64,000 bases of DNA from Clostridia bacterium (GTDB lineage Bacteria > Bacillota > Clostridia > Oscillospirales > CAG-272): the NCBI GenBank assembly GCA_017451915.1, contig JAFTNJ010000003.1, positions 1 to 64,000 on the forward strand, in the 5' to 3' direction. The first letter of the stretch is position 1; every line of letters starts with the position of its first letter. Made by a program: the position numbers and the translations under genes. Positions 25,363 through 33,350 of this stretch are shown in pieces. The notes under the pieces are model-generated. The model searched no databases. It worked only from the letters and a program-made list of their open reading frames with translations, and had not been told where the DNA came from.

Positions 25363-26757
25363 TCATTCTCCGAATACCGCCTTATGGGCCGCCTCTTGCA
25401 GGATCTGCGCCTGCGCGTCATTCTCTACCCCAAAGTGATACTTTACGCCGATGGGCGAGGTACGGTAGAGGGTTGCATAATGGCAAAGAGCCGCCAGATA
25501 GGTCCCCGCCGGCGAGGGGTGGGTCTTATCCTCGTGATAGAGGTTGATCTCGGGATGGTTCTTGTAAACGTCGAGGAACGCGTCACCCACGGGAGATACG
25601 GTGGCCTTGGTCTCCTCACCGATGGCGCGGTAGGATTCGGCCAGTGCGAGGCTCATGCCCTCGGGGGTCCAGCCGAAGGTTTCCAGATCCTGATTCCCGT
25701 CCTTGCGCCCCCAGGTTTGGTAAAAGATGGGGCGAGCACCGATGGCGCGAATCTTTTCGCAAAGGCTGCGGGAGGCTGCGAAGAATGCCTCCTGATTGCT
25801 CACGGGAGTGTGGCTCTGCTCCTGCAAGAAAACCACGTCATAAGCATCGGGCTTCAATTTTTCGGCAACAACGGCTCCCTTTTCGTTCTCGGGGTCATTC
25901 ATCTGCGATAGTCGATAGCCCCCCTTGGTCACCTGATCCACGGTCAAGCGGTAGCCTTCGCCTCGGGCCACATCGGCGAACACGTTCCACAGCTCGTTGA
26001 CGTAGGTGTAGCTGTTGCCGATGAACAGGATCCGCAGATCCTGATTGCACTCGCGACGGGTATAATTCTCTCCCAAAAGAACCTCCTTATTGGTTCCGTA
26101 GAAGATATCATCGTGCCCCGAGATCAGCTTGCAGAATTCCTCCATCTTATCCCAGGAGTTATCGATATCAAACTCATAGGCGTGTCCCCAAACATAGAAA
26201 ATCTGGGGCGTTTCGGGCTTCATTTCGATGAATTCCTTTGCCATGGCAAAGAGCTTATCCCAGTTGCAATGGTGGACGTTTGCCTTAAAGCGCAGAAGAT
26301 CGGTTTGCGGTTCAAAGGAATCGGTATGCTTTGTGGTACGGGCATAGGCGGCGGTGGTGTGATTCTTCATAATATTGATCACACGGTCATCGAAATCGCC
26401 GCAGGGGAAAACGGTTCCCACCACCTCGTAGCCCACCAGCTCCGACAGCTTTTGCATATCGTCCTCCACCTGGCGGATCACCTCATGATCCGAAACCCGA
26501 GGCAGGTGGGCGTGGGTCAGGGTATGCCCTGCTACCTCGTGACCTGCGTAAATTCCCGGCACCTCACAGGGCTGGGGCTTGCAATGGGCAACCGTAACCC
26601 CCTCTCGAATGAGGGCTCGGGCAACGCCCAGCTTGTCATAATTGATGTTGAAGGTACACTTCAATCCGTATTTGTTGAACAGGTGGATCAATCTCTGATC
26701 CTGGGTCACCGCATCGTCATAGCTGAAGGTGACCGCCTTCATTTTTCCTTGAAACAT
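25363..26757 (-). CDS. NodB-type deacetylase fused to SGNH hydrolase
   Basis: 464 residues. Residues ~1-215 are a polysaccharide-deacetylase domain: VTFSYDDAVTQD (the FDD metal/catalytic motif, here YDD), GHEVAGHTLTHAHL (HxxxH) and VFPCGDFDDR. Residues ~235-455 are a complete SGNH esterase: FIGNSYTY (Ser block I), GGYRLSQM, FLQEQSHTP and the terminal HEDKTHPSPAGTYLA (D/H block V). There is no signal peptide, so it is cytoplasmic. The fusion couples N-deacetylation with O-ester removal in one chain. Third gene after the HD-hydrolase and membrane-protein genes. Confidence 0.85.
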   Translation of the reverse strand: MFQGKMKAVTFSYDDAVTQDQRLIHLFNKYGLKCTFNINYDKLGVARALIREGVTVAHCKPQPCEVPGIYAGHEVAGHTLTHAHLPRVSDHEVIRQVEDDMQKLSELVGYEVVGTVFPCGDFDDRVINIMKNHTTAAYARTTKHTDSFEPQTDLLRFKANVHHCNWDKLFAMAKEFIEMKPETPQIFYVWGHAYEFDIDNSWDKMEEFCKLISGHDDIFYGTNKEVLLGENYTRRECNQDLRILFIGNSYTYVNELWNVFADVARGEGYRLTVDQVTKGGYRLSQMNDPENEKGAVVAEKLKPDAYDVVFLQEQSHTPVSNQEAFFAASRSLCEKIRAIGARPIFYQTWGRKDGNQDLETFGWTPEGMSLALAESYRAIGEETKATVSPVGDAFLDVYKNHPEINLYHEDKTHPSPAGTYLAALCHYATLYRTSPIGVKYHFGVENDAQAQILQEAAHKAVFGE

Positions 26758-26778
26758 GAGGTTCTCCTTATTGAAAGG

Positions 26779-27402
26779 TTATTTTTTCTTATACAGACGG
26801 AACATATCCATATGCTCCTCGGCCTGGATCCCCAGCGTCAACAAAAACGCAAGGGTACTCATCAGCGTCAAAATGCCGGCCATGGCGACATCGGGCAAAA
26901 AGAAGAAGCAGGCCCGCACATCCAAGCCAAAATACGCCTTGTAGAGATACGACAGCAGATGGGGTAAGCAGGCGGGAACCAGAGGAAAGAGCCCGACCAC
27001 CACGTAGCAGATCCTGCCGGGACAAAAGAACTGCAGCCACCGCTTGCTCCGATTGGCCATTCGGTCCGTGGGCGGATAGGAAAATGCACGGCACGAGAAC
27101 ACAGCACTTGCAACGGCCACTGCGGCGTGTACCAAAAGCAACAGCATTGACAACACCGCAAAGGTCAGAAGCACGTAGGAAAAGAACACCGCCTCTTGCG
27201 TGGCATTCTCGGCCTTCAAAAGGGCTCTGCACTCGCTCCAGGTGTTGCCAAAAAGCTCCCAGGAGCTGACGGTTTCGTGCACTTCACCGTTATAAATGAA
27301 ATAAATATGGGGCAGGCAGGCGTAGATCAGCAAAAGAGTGCCGACAAGGATGGGAAAGAGATAAGCCAGGCGGATCCAACCGCGTTTTTGCGCCGACGGC
27401 AT
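26779..27402 (-). CDS. Four-helix membrane protein
   Basis: 207 residues, start at MPSAQKRG, just two bases after the upstream stop codon, with GGGGAG as RBS. Four hydrophobic helices near ~12-32, ~75-100, ~128-150 and ~165-190; a large extracytoplasmic loop lies between the first two. I do not recognise the family. It lies in an operon between an HD-domain hydrolase and the deacetylase-SGNH fusion. Confidence 0.6.
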   Translation of the reverse strand: MPSAQKRGWIRLAYLFPILVGTLLLIYACLPHIYFIYNGEVHETVSSWELFGNTWSECRALLKAENATQEAVFFSYVLLTFAVLSMLLLLVHAAVAVASAVFSCRAFSYPPTDRMANRSKRWLQFFCPGRICYVVVGLFPLVPACLPHLLSYLYKAYFGLDVRACFFFLPDVAMAGILTLMSTLAFLLTLGIQAEEHMDMFRLYKKK

Positions 27403-27404
27403 AA

Positions 27405-27998
27405 TTATTTCAGCTCCCCGGCCAGTTTTCCTTCCATGAGGAAGGCAGCCTCCATATCGGCACAGCAAACGGCATAGGCCAAGGGGAACATCTCCAGGGC
27501 GCGACCTACGTTGTTGGTATCCTCGGTGCCCGAAAAGCCCATGTGGTAGCGAATGGCAAAGGCCTCGTCACGGGTCAGACGCATAAAGCCGGACACGATG
27601 TACACCGACTTCTCTCCGTGACCGTAAGGAAGATTGTCCTCGATGGTATAATAGGGAGCGCTCACCCATTTTCCGGTCTCGTCCTTGACGTTACGGAAGG
27701 AGGTCTTATAAAAGTTCACCTTGCAGATATCGTGCAAAAGTCCCGCGATGGCAATGCTCTCGTCGCTGTACTCTATGCCGTAAAGCTCCTTCATGCGGGG
27801 ACGGTTCAGGATATCCACCAGGCAATCGTAAACGTTCAGGCTGTGCTGCAGCAGGCCTCCCTCGTGGGCACCGTGGTAGCGGGTAGACGCGGGCGCGGTG
27901 AAAAAGTCACTCTTTTGCAGGAACTCCAGCAGCTTATCCGAGCCCTCACGGGTGATCTTCTCTTGAAAAATTTGCATAAAGCGTTCTTGGTTGGTCAT
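27405..27998 (-). CDS. HD-domain phosphohydrolase
   Basis: 197 residues, start at MTNQERFM. HD-superfamily metal ligands are visible: H in GLLQHSLNVYD (~51-61), HD in GLLHDICK (~88-95), H in YGHGEKS and the later YHMGF / CCADMEA aspartate. This pattern resembles small cytoplasmic HD hydrolases acting on nucleotides or cyclic nucleotides. First gene of a three-gene unit with a good promoter. Confidence 0.8.
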   Translation of the reverse strand: MTNQERFMQIFQEKITREGSDKLLEFLQKSDFFTAPASTRYHGAHEGGLLQHSLNVYDCLVDILNRPRMKELYGIEYSDESIAIAGLLHDICKVNFYKTSFRNVKDETGKWVSAPYYTIEDNLPYGHGEKSVYIVSGFMRLTRDEAFAIRYHMGFSGTEDTNNVGRALEMFPLAYAVCCADMEAAFLMEGKLAGELK

Positions 27999-28039
27999 AG
28001 GTTCTTCCTTCCCAAAATCATTCGTATTTGTTTTCTTAT

Positions 28040-28068
28040 ATTTTATCATGTATTCGGGGAAAAGTAAA
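28040..28068 (-). promoter_or_regulatory. Promoter of HD-hydrolase unit
   Basis: Minus strand TTTACT (28063-28068), 17 bases, TAAAAT (28040-28045). Confidence 0.7.
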
Positions 28069-28080
28069 GTGAATTTTCAA

Positions 28081-28127
28081 AAAAAGAATTGCGGGAAGAA
28101 GAATTTCTTTTTCCCGCAATTCTTTTT
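28081..28127 (-). terminator. Terminator after APH-like gene
   Basis: Inverted repeat with 17-base arms (28081-28097 and 28111-28127) and flanking A/T runs; it overlaps the stop codon of the kinase gene. Confidence 0.85.
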
Positions 28128-28911
28128 ACCCAAACACCTCCGCGGCGGCGACAAGGCGGAGCATATCCTCCTCCACGCGGTCACGCCCGTAGGCGTCGAA
28201 AAAGCGCTCCCGATAGGCGTCGGTCTTCAGGTTAAAGTTCAGCGTCCATGCCCCCCAAAACAGATCCACGTGGCGGTCGCCCACGCCTCCGTTTCCAAGG
28301 TCGATAAATCCGCTGAACGCCCAATCCTTCAGCATAATATTGGGCAGACAGTAATCCCCGTGAAGCAGGGTGTCGTTTTGGAAAAGATGTCCGTTTTTCG
28401 CAACTACGTCCCAAGCCTCCTGGGCTGAGGCGTAGCCCCAGTTGTCGGGAAACAGGGAGGAATCGTAGTTCCCTTCCCGATAATTCCGCTCCGCCGTGGC
28501 GAGATAGGTCTCCATGCGGTCACGAACGGGACAGTCGGAGGGATCCAGCTCATGGAGCGCGCGCAACCGCTCCGCCAAAAGATCGCACAGGCGTTTCGGG
28601 TCCTCCAGATACGTGGCGTGGGTGCAATCCTCGCCCTCCACACGGGCAGTCAGGAGCCAATCCTTCTCTCCCGAAAGATACTCCAGCACCTCCGCGCCCA
28701 AGCCCTTCCCGTGGAAGTAACGATCCAGTTGCGCTTCCCTTTCCAAGGTGCCCTTTGGCGCGGATTTGAGATAATATCCCCCCTCGCGGTCAATGAAGAT
28801 CACACGCGCCTCGGGAGAGCAGCTGCTATCGTAAACGGGCGCTCCCTCCATTAAGGGATGAAAGGATGCGGGATATTCGGAAAGTGTGGGGGTGATCAGG
28901 GTTCGTTTCAT
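28126..28911 (-). CDS. APH(3')-like aminoglycoside/small-molecule kinase
   Basis: 261 residues, start at MKRTLIT behind ACAGGAG. Protein-kinase-like phosphotransferase with the APH(3') hallmarks: GGYYLKSA (ATP lysine, ~46-53), LHELDPSDCPV (~115-125), catalytic HGDYCLPNIM (~188-197) and metal-binding GFIDLGNGGVGDRHVD (~204-219). The order and spacing match aminoglycoside 3'-phosphotransferases of ~260 residues. Whether it confers resistance cannot be judged from sequence; it lies in a hydrolase array rather than a known resistance transposon. Confidence 0.82.
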   Translation of the reverse strand: MKRTLITPTLSEYPASFHPLMEGAPVYDSSCSPEARVIFIDREGGYYLKSAPKGTLEREAQLDRYFHGKGLGAEVLEYLSGEKDWLLTARVEGEDCTHATYLEDPKRLCDLLAERLRALHELDPSDCPVRDRMETYLATAERNYREGNYDSSLFPDNWGYASAQEAWDVVAKNGHLFQNDTLLHGDYCLPNIMLKDWAFSGFIDLGNGGVGDRHVDLFWGAWTLNFNLKTDAYRERFFDAYGRDRVEEDMLRLVAAAEVFG

Positions 28912-28939
28912 AATTTTCTCCTGTAAAAAGTCGTTTGAA

Positions 28940-29737
28940 TCATATGGTGATGGGGGTAATGGCAAAGGGCGTTTCAATGGCGGCGTTGGCGGCGGCAACG
29001 GAAAGCTGCTTTTCCCCCTCACTCACGCCCTCGGGAGCCCATTTTATGCCATCGATGGAGATTCCCGTCAGGGCCTTTAAAAAGGTGAGCGAAGCGATGT
29101 ATCTGCCGTGGATATAGCTCAAATGAAAACCGTCACGGCTGAGCTTGTCCACAAGCTGGGTGGTACGGGCGTTCTGGATCGCCGTTCCCGTGGGTGAAAG
29201 GACATCCAACCCCTTGGCGGGAAGCACTGCCGCCTGCGTGGTCTCCAAAAGGCTTTGATACATCAGCATCTGGTCACCATTGTAAGAGGTAATCTCGTGA
29301 TGATGACTGTAGGGCTCGGCTACCCAAGCCATGTTGAAGGCAATTTTTGCCCCCGACCAAGCCAAGCCCTTGACGTATTCGATGAGCGCGGGAAGCTTTT
29401 CGTAGGACTCTACCGATGTATAGCGGCTTTTGTCCTTGGTTCCGTGCTGGATCGAGATCCAGTCCCAGTCACATTCCTTCAGCGCGTCGCTGATCTTGTG
29501 CTCGGGCGTTTCCCTCCAGCCGTCCCCCGTATTTTGAAAATAGCGGTAAGCCGCCAGATCGTTCTCGGCGTTGTAAAAATGCTTGTTCAGAGAGCATCCG
29601 CCAATATACAGGTTGCCAAGCTTGACCGATTGGTAGCCAAGAGACAGAGCAACGTTGGCAAGATGCTCCATGGTATCCATGGAAAAGCTGTTCCCTATGG
29701 AAAGGATCTTTAAGGACTTCAAATTCTGATTGTTCAT
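28940..29737 (-). CDS. DUF4886 SGNH-type hydrolase (A)
   Basis: 265 residues, start at MNNQNLKS. Begins with KILSIGNSFSMDTMEHLANVA, the Ser-containing block I of SGNH enzymes in the DUF4886 form. NLYIGGCSLNKH (block II Gly), WDWISIQHGTKD (block III) and a terminal DGFHLSYIHGRYIASLTF (block V Asp/His) follow. No signal peptide is seen. It is a paralogue of the gene at 36040-36765. Predicted cytoplasmic carbohydrate esterase; substrate unknown. Confidence 0.78.
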   Translation of the reverse strand: MNNQNLKSLKILSIGNSFSMDTMEHLANVALSLGYQSVKLGNLYIGGCSLNKHFYNAENDLAAYRYFQNTGDGWRETPEHKISDALKECDWDWISIQHGTKDKSRYTSVESYEKLPALIEYVKGLAWSGAKIAFNMAWVAEPYSHHHEITSYNGDQMLMYQSLLETTQAAVLPAKGLDVLSPTGTAIQNARTTQLVDKLSRDGFHLSYIHGRYIASLTFLKALTGISIDGIKWAPEGVSEGEKQLSVAAANAAIETPFAITPITI

Positions 29738-29744
29738 CACAATC

Positions 29745-30509
29745 TCATTCTCCTTTTTGGAAGATGGTGGAAAGCCCCTCGTACGCCTTGGCGTAGCGGA
29801 GACCGAACTCGCGCAGGGAGACCGAATCAAAATGGATGCCGTCTGCCTTGAGGGTCAGCCCCTTCGAGGACACCACCGAGCACAGGGGAAGCTCCTTGGC
29901 AATGGCATGGAAATTTTCGTTCATCTGAGGGATGCGCACACCCCTCCCGTAATGCTCGGGGTCAATCAGCTCGGAAAGCTCCCCAATGATCACGGGAACC
30001 GCCTCGGCACCAAGATCGCGGCGCAGGGATGTAATCATGGTCAGAAAGCGATCCTTATAGCTGTCTACCAGCTCTTGATTATTGCAATCGCTCTCCCCCT
30101 GATGCCAGAGAATACCCGCCAGCTTGGAGGTGCGCAGAGCCAGCTTTGTCATCATCACGGCATGATCGTAAAGGATCTCTCCAGGCATCCATTGGTTGAG
30201 CCTGGTACCGCCATCGGCGCAAGGAATTAAGCCCACCTTGCAAGCATTCGCCTTGGCAACGGCATCGGCAAAGGAGGCGGCAAGGCAAACGCCGCTGTGA
30301 TAGAGCCCCGACAAAATGGCGCGGTCGGGGTTGATGGGCTCGCTCATGGTCTGCCAGCGCCCCATGCGGAGCATACGGCAGTTCTTGTTCTTAATCGGCT
30401 CCACGTCGGTGAATTCCCCCCGCCCCGCCATATTGGATTGACCGATGAGCAAAAAGGAGTAGATCGGCTCCTCCTGCTCACGCAATCCGTCCTTGATCAG
30501 ATCGTTCAT
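29745..30509 (-). CDS. SASA-family carbohydrate (sialate) O-acetylesterase
   Basis: 254 residues. Motifs of the SASA/CE6 esterase family: LIGQSNMAGRG (catalytic Ser, ~21-31), DGGTRLNQW, GILWHQGESD (~112-121) and KADGIHFDSVSLREFG with the Asp and His (~225-240). Removes acetyl groups from sugars such as sialic acid or xylan fragments. Without a signal peptide it acts inside the cell, so its substrate must be imported. Seven bases from the DUF4886 gene. Confidence 0.87.
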   Translation of the reverse strand: MNDLIKDGLREQEEPIYSFLLIGQSNMAGRGEFTDVEPIKNKNCRMLRMGRWQTMSEPINPDRAILSGLYHSGVCLAASFADAVAKANACKVGLIPCADGGTRLNQWMPGEILYDHAVMMTKLALRTSKLAGILWHQGESDCNNQELVDSYKDRFLTMITSLRRDLGAEAVPVIIGELSELIDPEHYGRGVRIPQMNENFHAIAKELPLCSVVSSKGLTLKADGIHFDSVSLREFGLRYAKAYEGLSTIFQKGE

Positions 30510-30510
30510 A

Positions 30511-31350
30511 TCAAATCTCCAGGGTCAAGCCGTCGTAGGAGACATTGAAGCCGATCTTGGCGGCAGACTCGGAAAGCTCGTCATGCAAAGGATTGCCGTT
30601 GTGAGAGAAGTGGTTGACGTAACAAACCGTCTTTTCGTCCACCGCCCCCATCTCGCGCAGTTTTTCCAACACCTCGGCATTGTGGTTCAGACCCATGTGC
30701 GATCCCGTGGGCTTGGAAAGCAGATGGGCGTTGGTGCAATCCAGGGAGACCATATCAAAGTAAAGCCCCTTCTCTTTGATGTAATCAAACACCTCTTCAA
30801 AGAAGAAGCCGGTATCGTGAGCGTAAAGGATGGTCTTTCCTTGATATTTCAGGGCGTAGAAGAGAGCCAGCTTGCCCTCGCTATCCCCCGAGTGACGCGC
30901 GGGGAACGGGATCAGCTCATATTCTCCAAGGGTCATGGACTCAAAGGGCTTGGCAACGTGATATTCCAAAATTACGTCCTTTTTGGCTCCCGCCAGATCC
31001 TTTTGCATCCGCTCCCAAAGCTGCTCGGAGCAAACGATCCCGAGCGTTTCCTCCGCCATGTTATGGGCGTAGCATCCGCCATGGCGAAGCAGATCGGTGG
31101 CATAGTAATGATCGGAATGGCTGTGGGTAAAAACAATGTACTTAATCTTATCGCCGCGAATGCCGTGCATATGGAAGTGCATCATGCTATCGGGGGGGAA
31201 ATCCATCAAAAGCTCGTCGTTGATGATGGATTGGGAACGGGTACGGAAATTCTTTCCGCCTCTCTCCCTTGCTGTTGCGCAAACCTCACAGTTGCAAAAC
31301 ACCGCGGGCATCCCTTCTGCCGCCGCAGTTCCCAAATATTGAAATTTCAT
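30511..31350 (-). CDS. PhnP-like metallo-beta-lactamase-fold hydrolase
   Basis: 279 residues. Begins FQYLGTAAAEGMPAVFCNCEVC: the CxC-x2-C arrangement near residues 20-25 is the structural zinc site of PhnP-type enzymes. Metal site THSHSDHYYATDL (HxHxDH, ~77-87), later AHDTGFF and the final NHFSHNG. PhnP hydrolyses cyclic phosphodiesters. It ends one base before the SASA gene. It is related to the MBL protein at 34757-35551, sharing the opening FxxLGTxAA and the closing YDGL tail. Confidence 0.83.
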   Translation of the reverse strand: MKFQYLGTAAAEGMPAVFCNCEVCATARERGGKNFRTRSQSIINDELLMDFPPDSMMHFHMHGIRGDKIKYIVFTHSHSDHYYATDLLRHGGCYAHNMAEETLGIVCSEQLWERMQKDLAGAKKDVILEYHVAKPFESMTLGEYELIPFPARHSGDSEGKLALFYALKYQGKTILYAHDTGFFFEEVFDYIKEKGLYFDMVSLDCTNAHLLSKPTGSHMGLNHNAEVLEKLREMGAVDEKTVCYVNHFSHNGNPLHDELSESAAKIGFNVSYDGLTLEI

Positions 31351-31386
31351 AGTTGATTCCTCTCCTTTTGATATGTATTTTCTTGT

Positions 31387-32184
31387 TTAAATTACAAACT
31401 TGTCGCTCTCTTGCAAATCCAAAATATCAATGGTGCGAGCGGTGATCCGCTGAACCTCCTCAAAATCTGTAAGAAAATGGGCGTCACTGCCGAAATAAAA
31501 TTTACATCCGGCCTTCTTTGCAATGCGGAACATCCGATAAATACAATCCACCTCTTCCTTGGCGCAATCCATTTCGGAAAGGTTCAACTCAATGCCCACG
31601 CCCACCTCGGCGGCCCTGGCAAAGAGTCGCTCCATCTCCTCGCTCGGGATCAGGTCCAGGGAATGGAGATAGTCCTCTCTCGGTCTCTTGTGAAGCATCA
31701 GACAGCAATTCAGATGAGCAACGCCCATTTTATGATAAGGCAGGTCCTTGTGCAAAAACGCATCCAAACGCTCCACCCAAAGCTTGGCGCGGGATTCGGG
31801 CGTTTTGGGATCGTCCTCGGGAAGTGCCAAAGCCATGTGCAGATGGGTTGTGGGAATGATGATAAAATCAAAATCATCAAAACGCTCGGGAGGAAGTCCC
31901 AGCCTCATGTGGCGATCCATCTCACACTCGCAGCCAAACAGAAAGCGTACTCCCTCTACCTTGGGCAAAGGCTTGATCTGACTGATGTGCTCAAAGTTCT
32001 GCGTTTCGTACCAAGGGCTGGCACCGGGAACGGCGCTATCCCAATAGTGGTCGGTGATGCAAATGGTGGAAAGATGATTCTTTAACGCATACTGCAGGAT
32101 ATTCTCCTTGGTCTGCTCGGGGTCCTTGGAGCACCGTGACAGATTGGAGTGAATGTGCAGGTCGTGGTCAAAGGTGAATTTCAT
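31387..32184 (-). CDS. PHP-domain phosphoesterase (histidinol-phosphatase-like)
   Basis: 265 residues, start at MKFTFDHD. PHP motifs: DLHIHSNLSRCS (HxH, ~8-19), ICITDHYWD (~45-53), GCECEMD, IIPTTHLHM (H, ~110), and the terminal FGSDAHFLTDF (DxH, ~238-248). The fold hydrolyses phosphate mono- or diesters with a trinuclear metal site. No histidine-biosynthesis genes are nearby, so the histidinol phosphatase role is unlikely; an accessory metabolic role fits better. Confidence 0.82.
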   Translation of the reverse strand: MKFTFDHDLHIHSNLSRCSKDPEQTKENILQYALKNHLSTICITDHYWDSAVPGASPWYETQNFEHISQIKPLPKVEGVRFLFGCECEMDRHMRLGLPPERFDDFDFIIIPTTHLHMALALPEDDPKTPESRAKLWVERLDAFLHKDLPYHKMGVAHLNCCLMLHKRPREDYLHSLDLIPSEEMERLFARAAEVGVGIELNLSEMDCAKEEVDCIYRMFRIAKKAGCKFYFGSDAHFLTDFEEVQRITARTIDILDLQESDKFVI

Positions 32185-32221
32185 GTTGTTACCTCTTTTT
32201 TTAGTTTGCATTAAAAAGACG

Positions 32222-32737
32222 TTAAAGCTCGAAAATGGTTTCCCGACGGGGACGGATCTCCGAATGAAAGGGGGCGGGAGCCGCATCCTCGGCAGGATAG
32301 CCCATGGGCATGAGGGCGGTCACGGTGACCGACGGAGGCAATCCCAGGGCGGCCTTGACCTCCTCCGAGTTGAATACGCCAACCCAGCAGGAGCCGATGC
32401 CCTCCTCCCGGGCGGCAAGCATCATGTGCGTAGTAACAATGGCGGCATCGGTCTCCCCCGAGGGATGGCCGTCCATGCGTTTGTTCTTCCAGCAGAGCTC
32501 CCGATCATAGCCAATGACCAGGATCGTGGGAGCACCGAAGGTGAAGCGGCAGATCTCTGCCAGCTTTTTTCGATTCTCCTCGCTCGTAACCACGTAGATT
32601 TTTTGCGGTTGGAAATTGCAGGCCGTAGGGGCTACCCTTCCGGCCTCCAGGATCCGTTCCATTTTTTCGCGCTCAATGGGCTTGGATTGATAGGAGCGCA
32701 CCGAATACCGCTCCTTGGCAAGCTCTAAAAATGACAT
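32222..32737 (-). CDS. Nitroreductase-family flavoprotein
   Basis: 171 residues, start at MSFLELAKERYSVRSY behind AAGGAGG. The FMN-binding opening ERYSVRSYQSKPIEREK and the APTACNFQPQKIYVV segment are typical; GIGSCWVGVFN and LMPMGYPAED follow. This compact form reduces quinones or nitro compounds with NAD(P)H. The RBS overlaps the stop region of the upstream DUF3267 gene. Confidence 0.88.
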   Translation of the reverse strand: MSFLELAKERYSVRSYQSKPIEREKMERILEAGRVAPTACNFQPQKIYVVTSEENRKKLAEICRFTFGAPTILVIGYDRELCWKNKRMDGHPSGETDAAIVTTHMMLAAREEGIGSCWVGVFNSEEVKAALGLPPSVTVTALMPMGYPAEDAAPAPFHSEIRPRRETIFEL

Positions 32738-32747
32738 AAGCTCCTCC

Positions 32748-33350
32748 TTACTGTGGAATATAAAAGGTTTGCTCGGGACCGGTATCACGCATCAGGGTTT
32801 TGGGATCCCGATAACGGAACAGGAACAGGAGCGTAACGTAAAGGTCGCCGCTGCATCCGCCAATATGGAGCCCCAGCAAAAGCAGTGCGCCAAAATAGTA
32901 GAGTGGATTGGCGAAATACAACAAAATGGCTCCCAGAACAAAGACTACGTCAAAGACCAAAAAGGGTGCCAACAGAGCCACCAGAGCGGTCTTGCGATAG
33001 GTATAGATCCCGGGAACGCCACAAAAAGCACAGCTCCAACTGATACCAAAGGTCAGCTTTTCTCCCGTCAACGCCTTGTACGCAATGCCGTGCACCAGCT
33101 CGTGAAGCACGATGTAGATCAACATGGACACCATGAGAAGCAGGGGGAACAGCAGGGTGGCAAGATCCTGCGTTGCCGTATAGGTAAATCCGTCCTTGAG
33201 CAGAGGGATCAATCCCACGCCAACCGTGAGCACCATAATTACCAGGGCAATCAGATTGAAAATGATTCCCACCTTTTTATCTTTGGCGTTGATCGAAAAC
33301 ACCGGGGCGTAGCTCGCGGGCAATTCTTTTTCAAAGGTTTTGGTTTTCAT
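32748..33350 (-). CDS. DUF3267 membrane metalloprotease-like protein
   Basis: 200 residues, start at MKTKTFEKE. The ATG overlaps the upstream stop codon (ATGA), so it is translationally coupled to the membrane-Nudix-like gene. Four or five transmembrane helices; YIVLHELVHGIAYKALTGEKLTFG (HExxH, ~89-93) is the DUF3267 signature, related to site-2-protease-like zinc enzymes. Function in this family is not established. Confidence 0.83.
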   Translation of the reverse strand: MKTKTFEKELPASYAPVFSINAKDKKVGIIFNLIALVIMVLTVGVGLIPLLKDGFTYTATQDLATLLFPLLLMVSMLIYIVLHELVHGIAYKALTGEKLTFGISWSCAFCGVPGIYTYRKTALVALLAPFLVFDVVFVLGAILLYFANPLYYFGALLLLGLHIGGCSGDLYVTLLFLFRYRDPKTLMRDTGPEQTFYIPQ

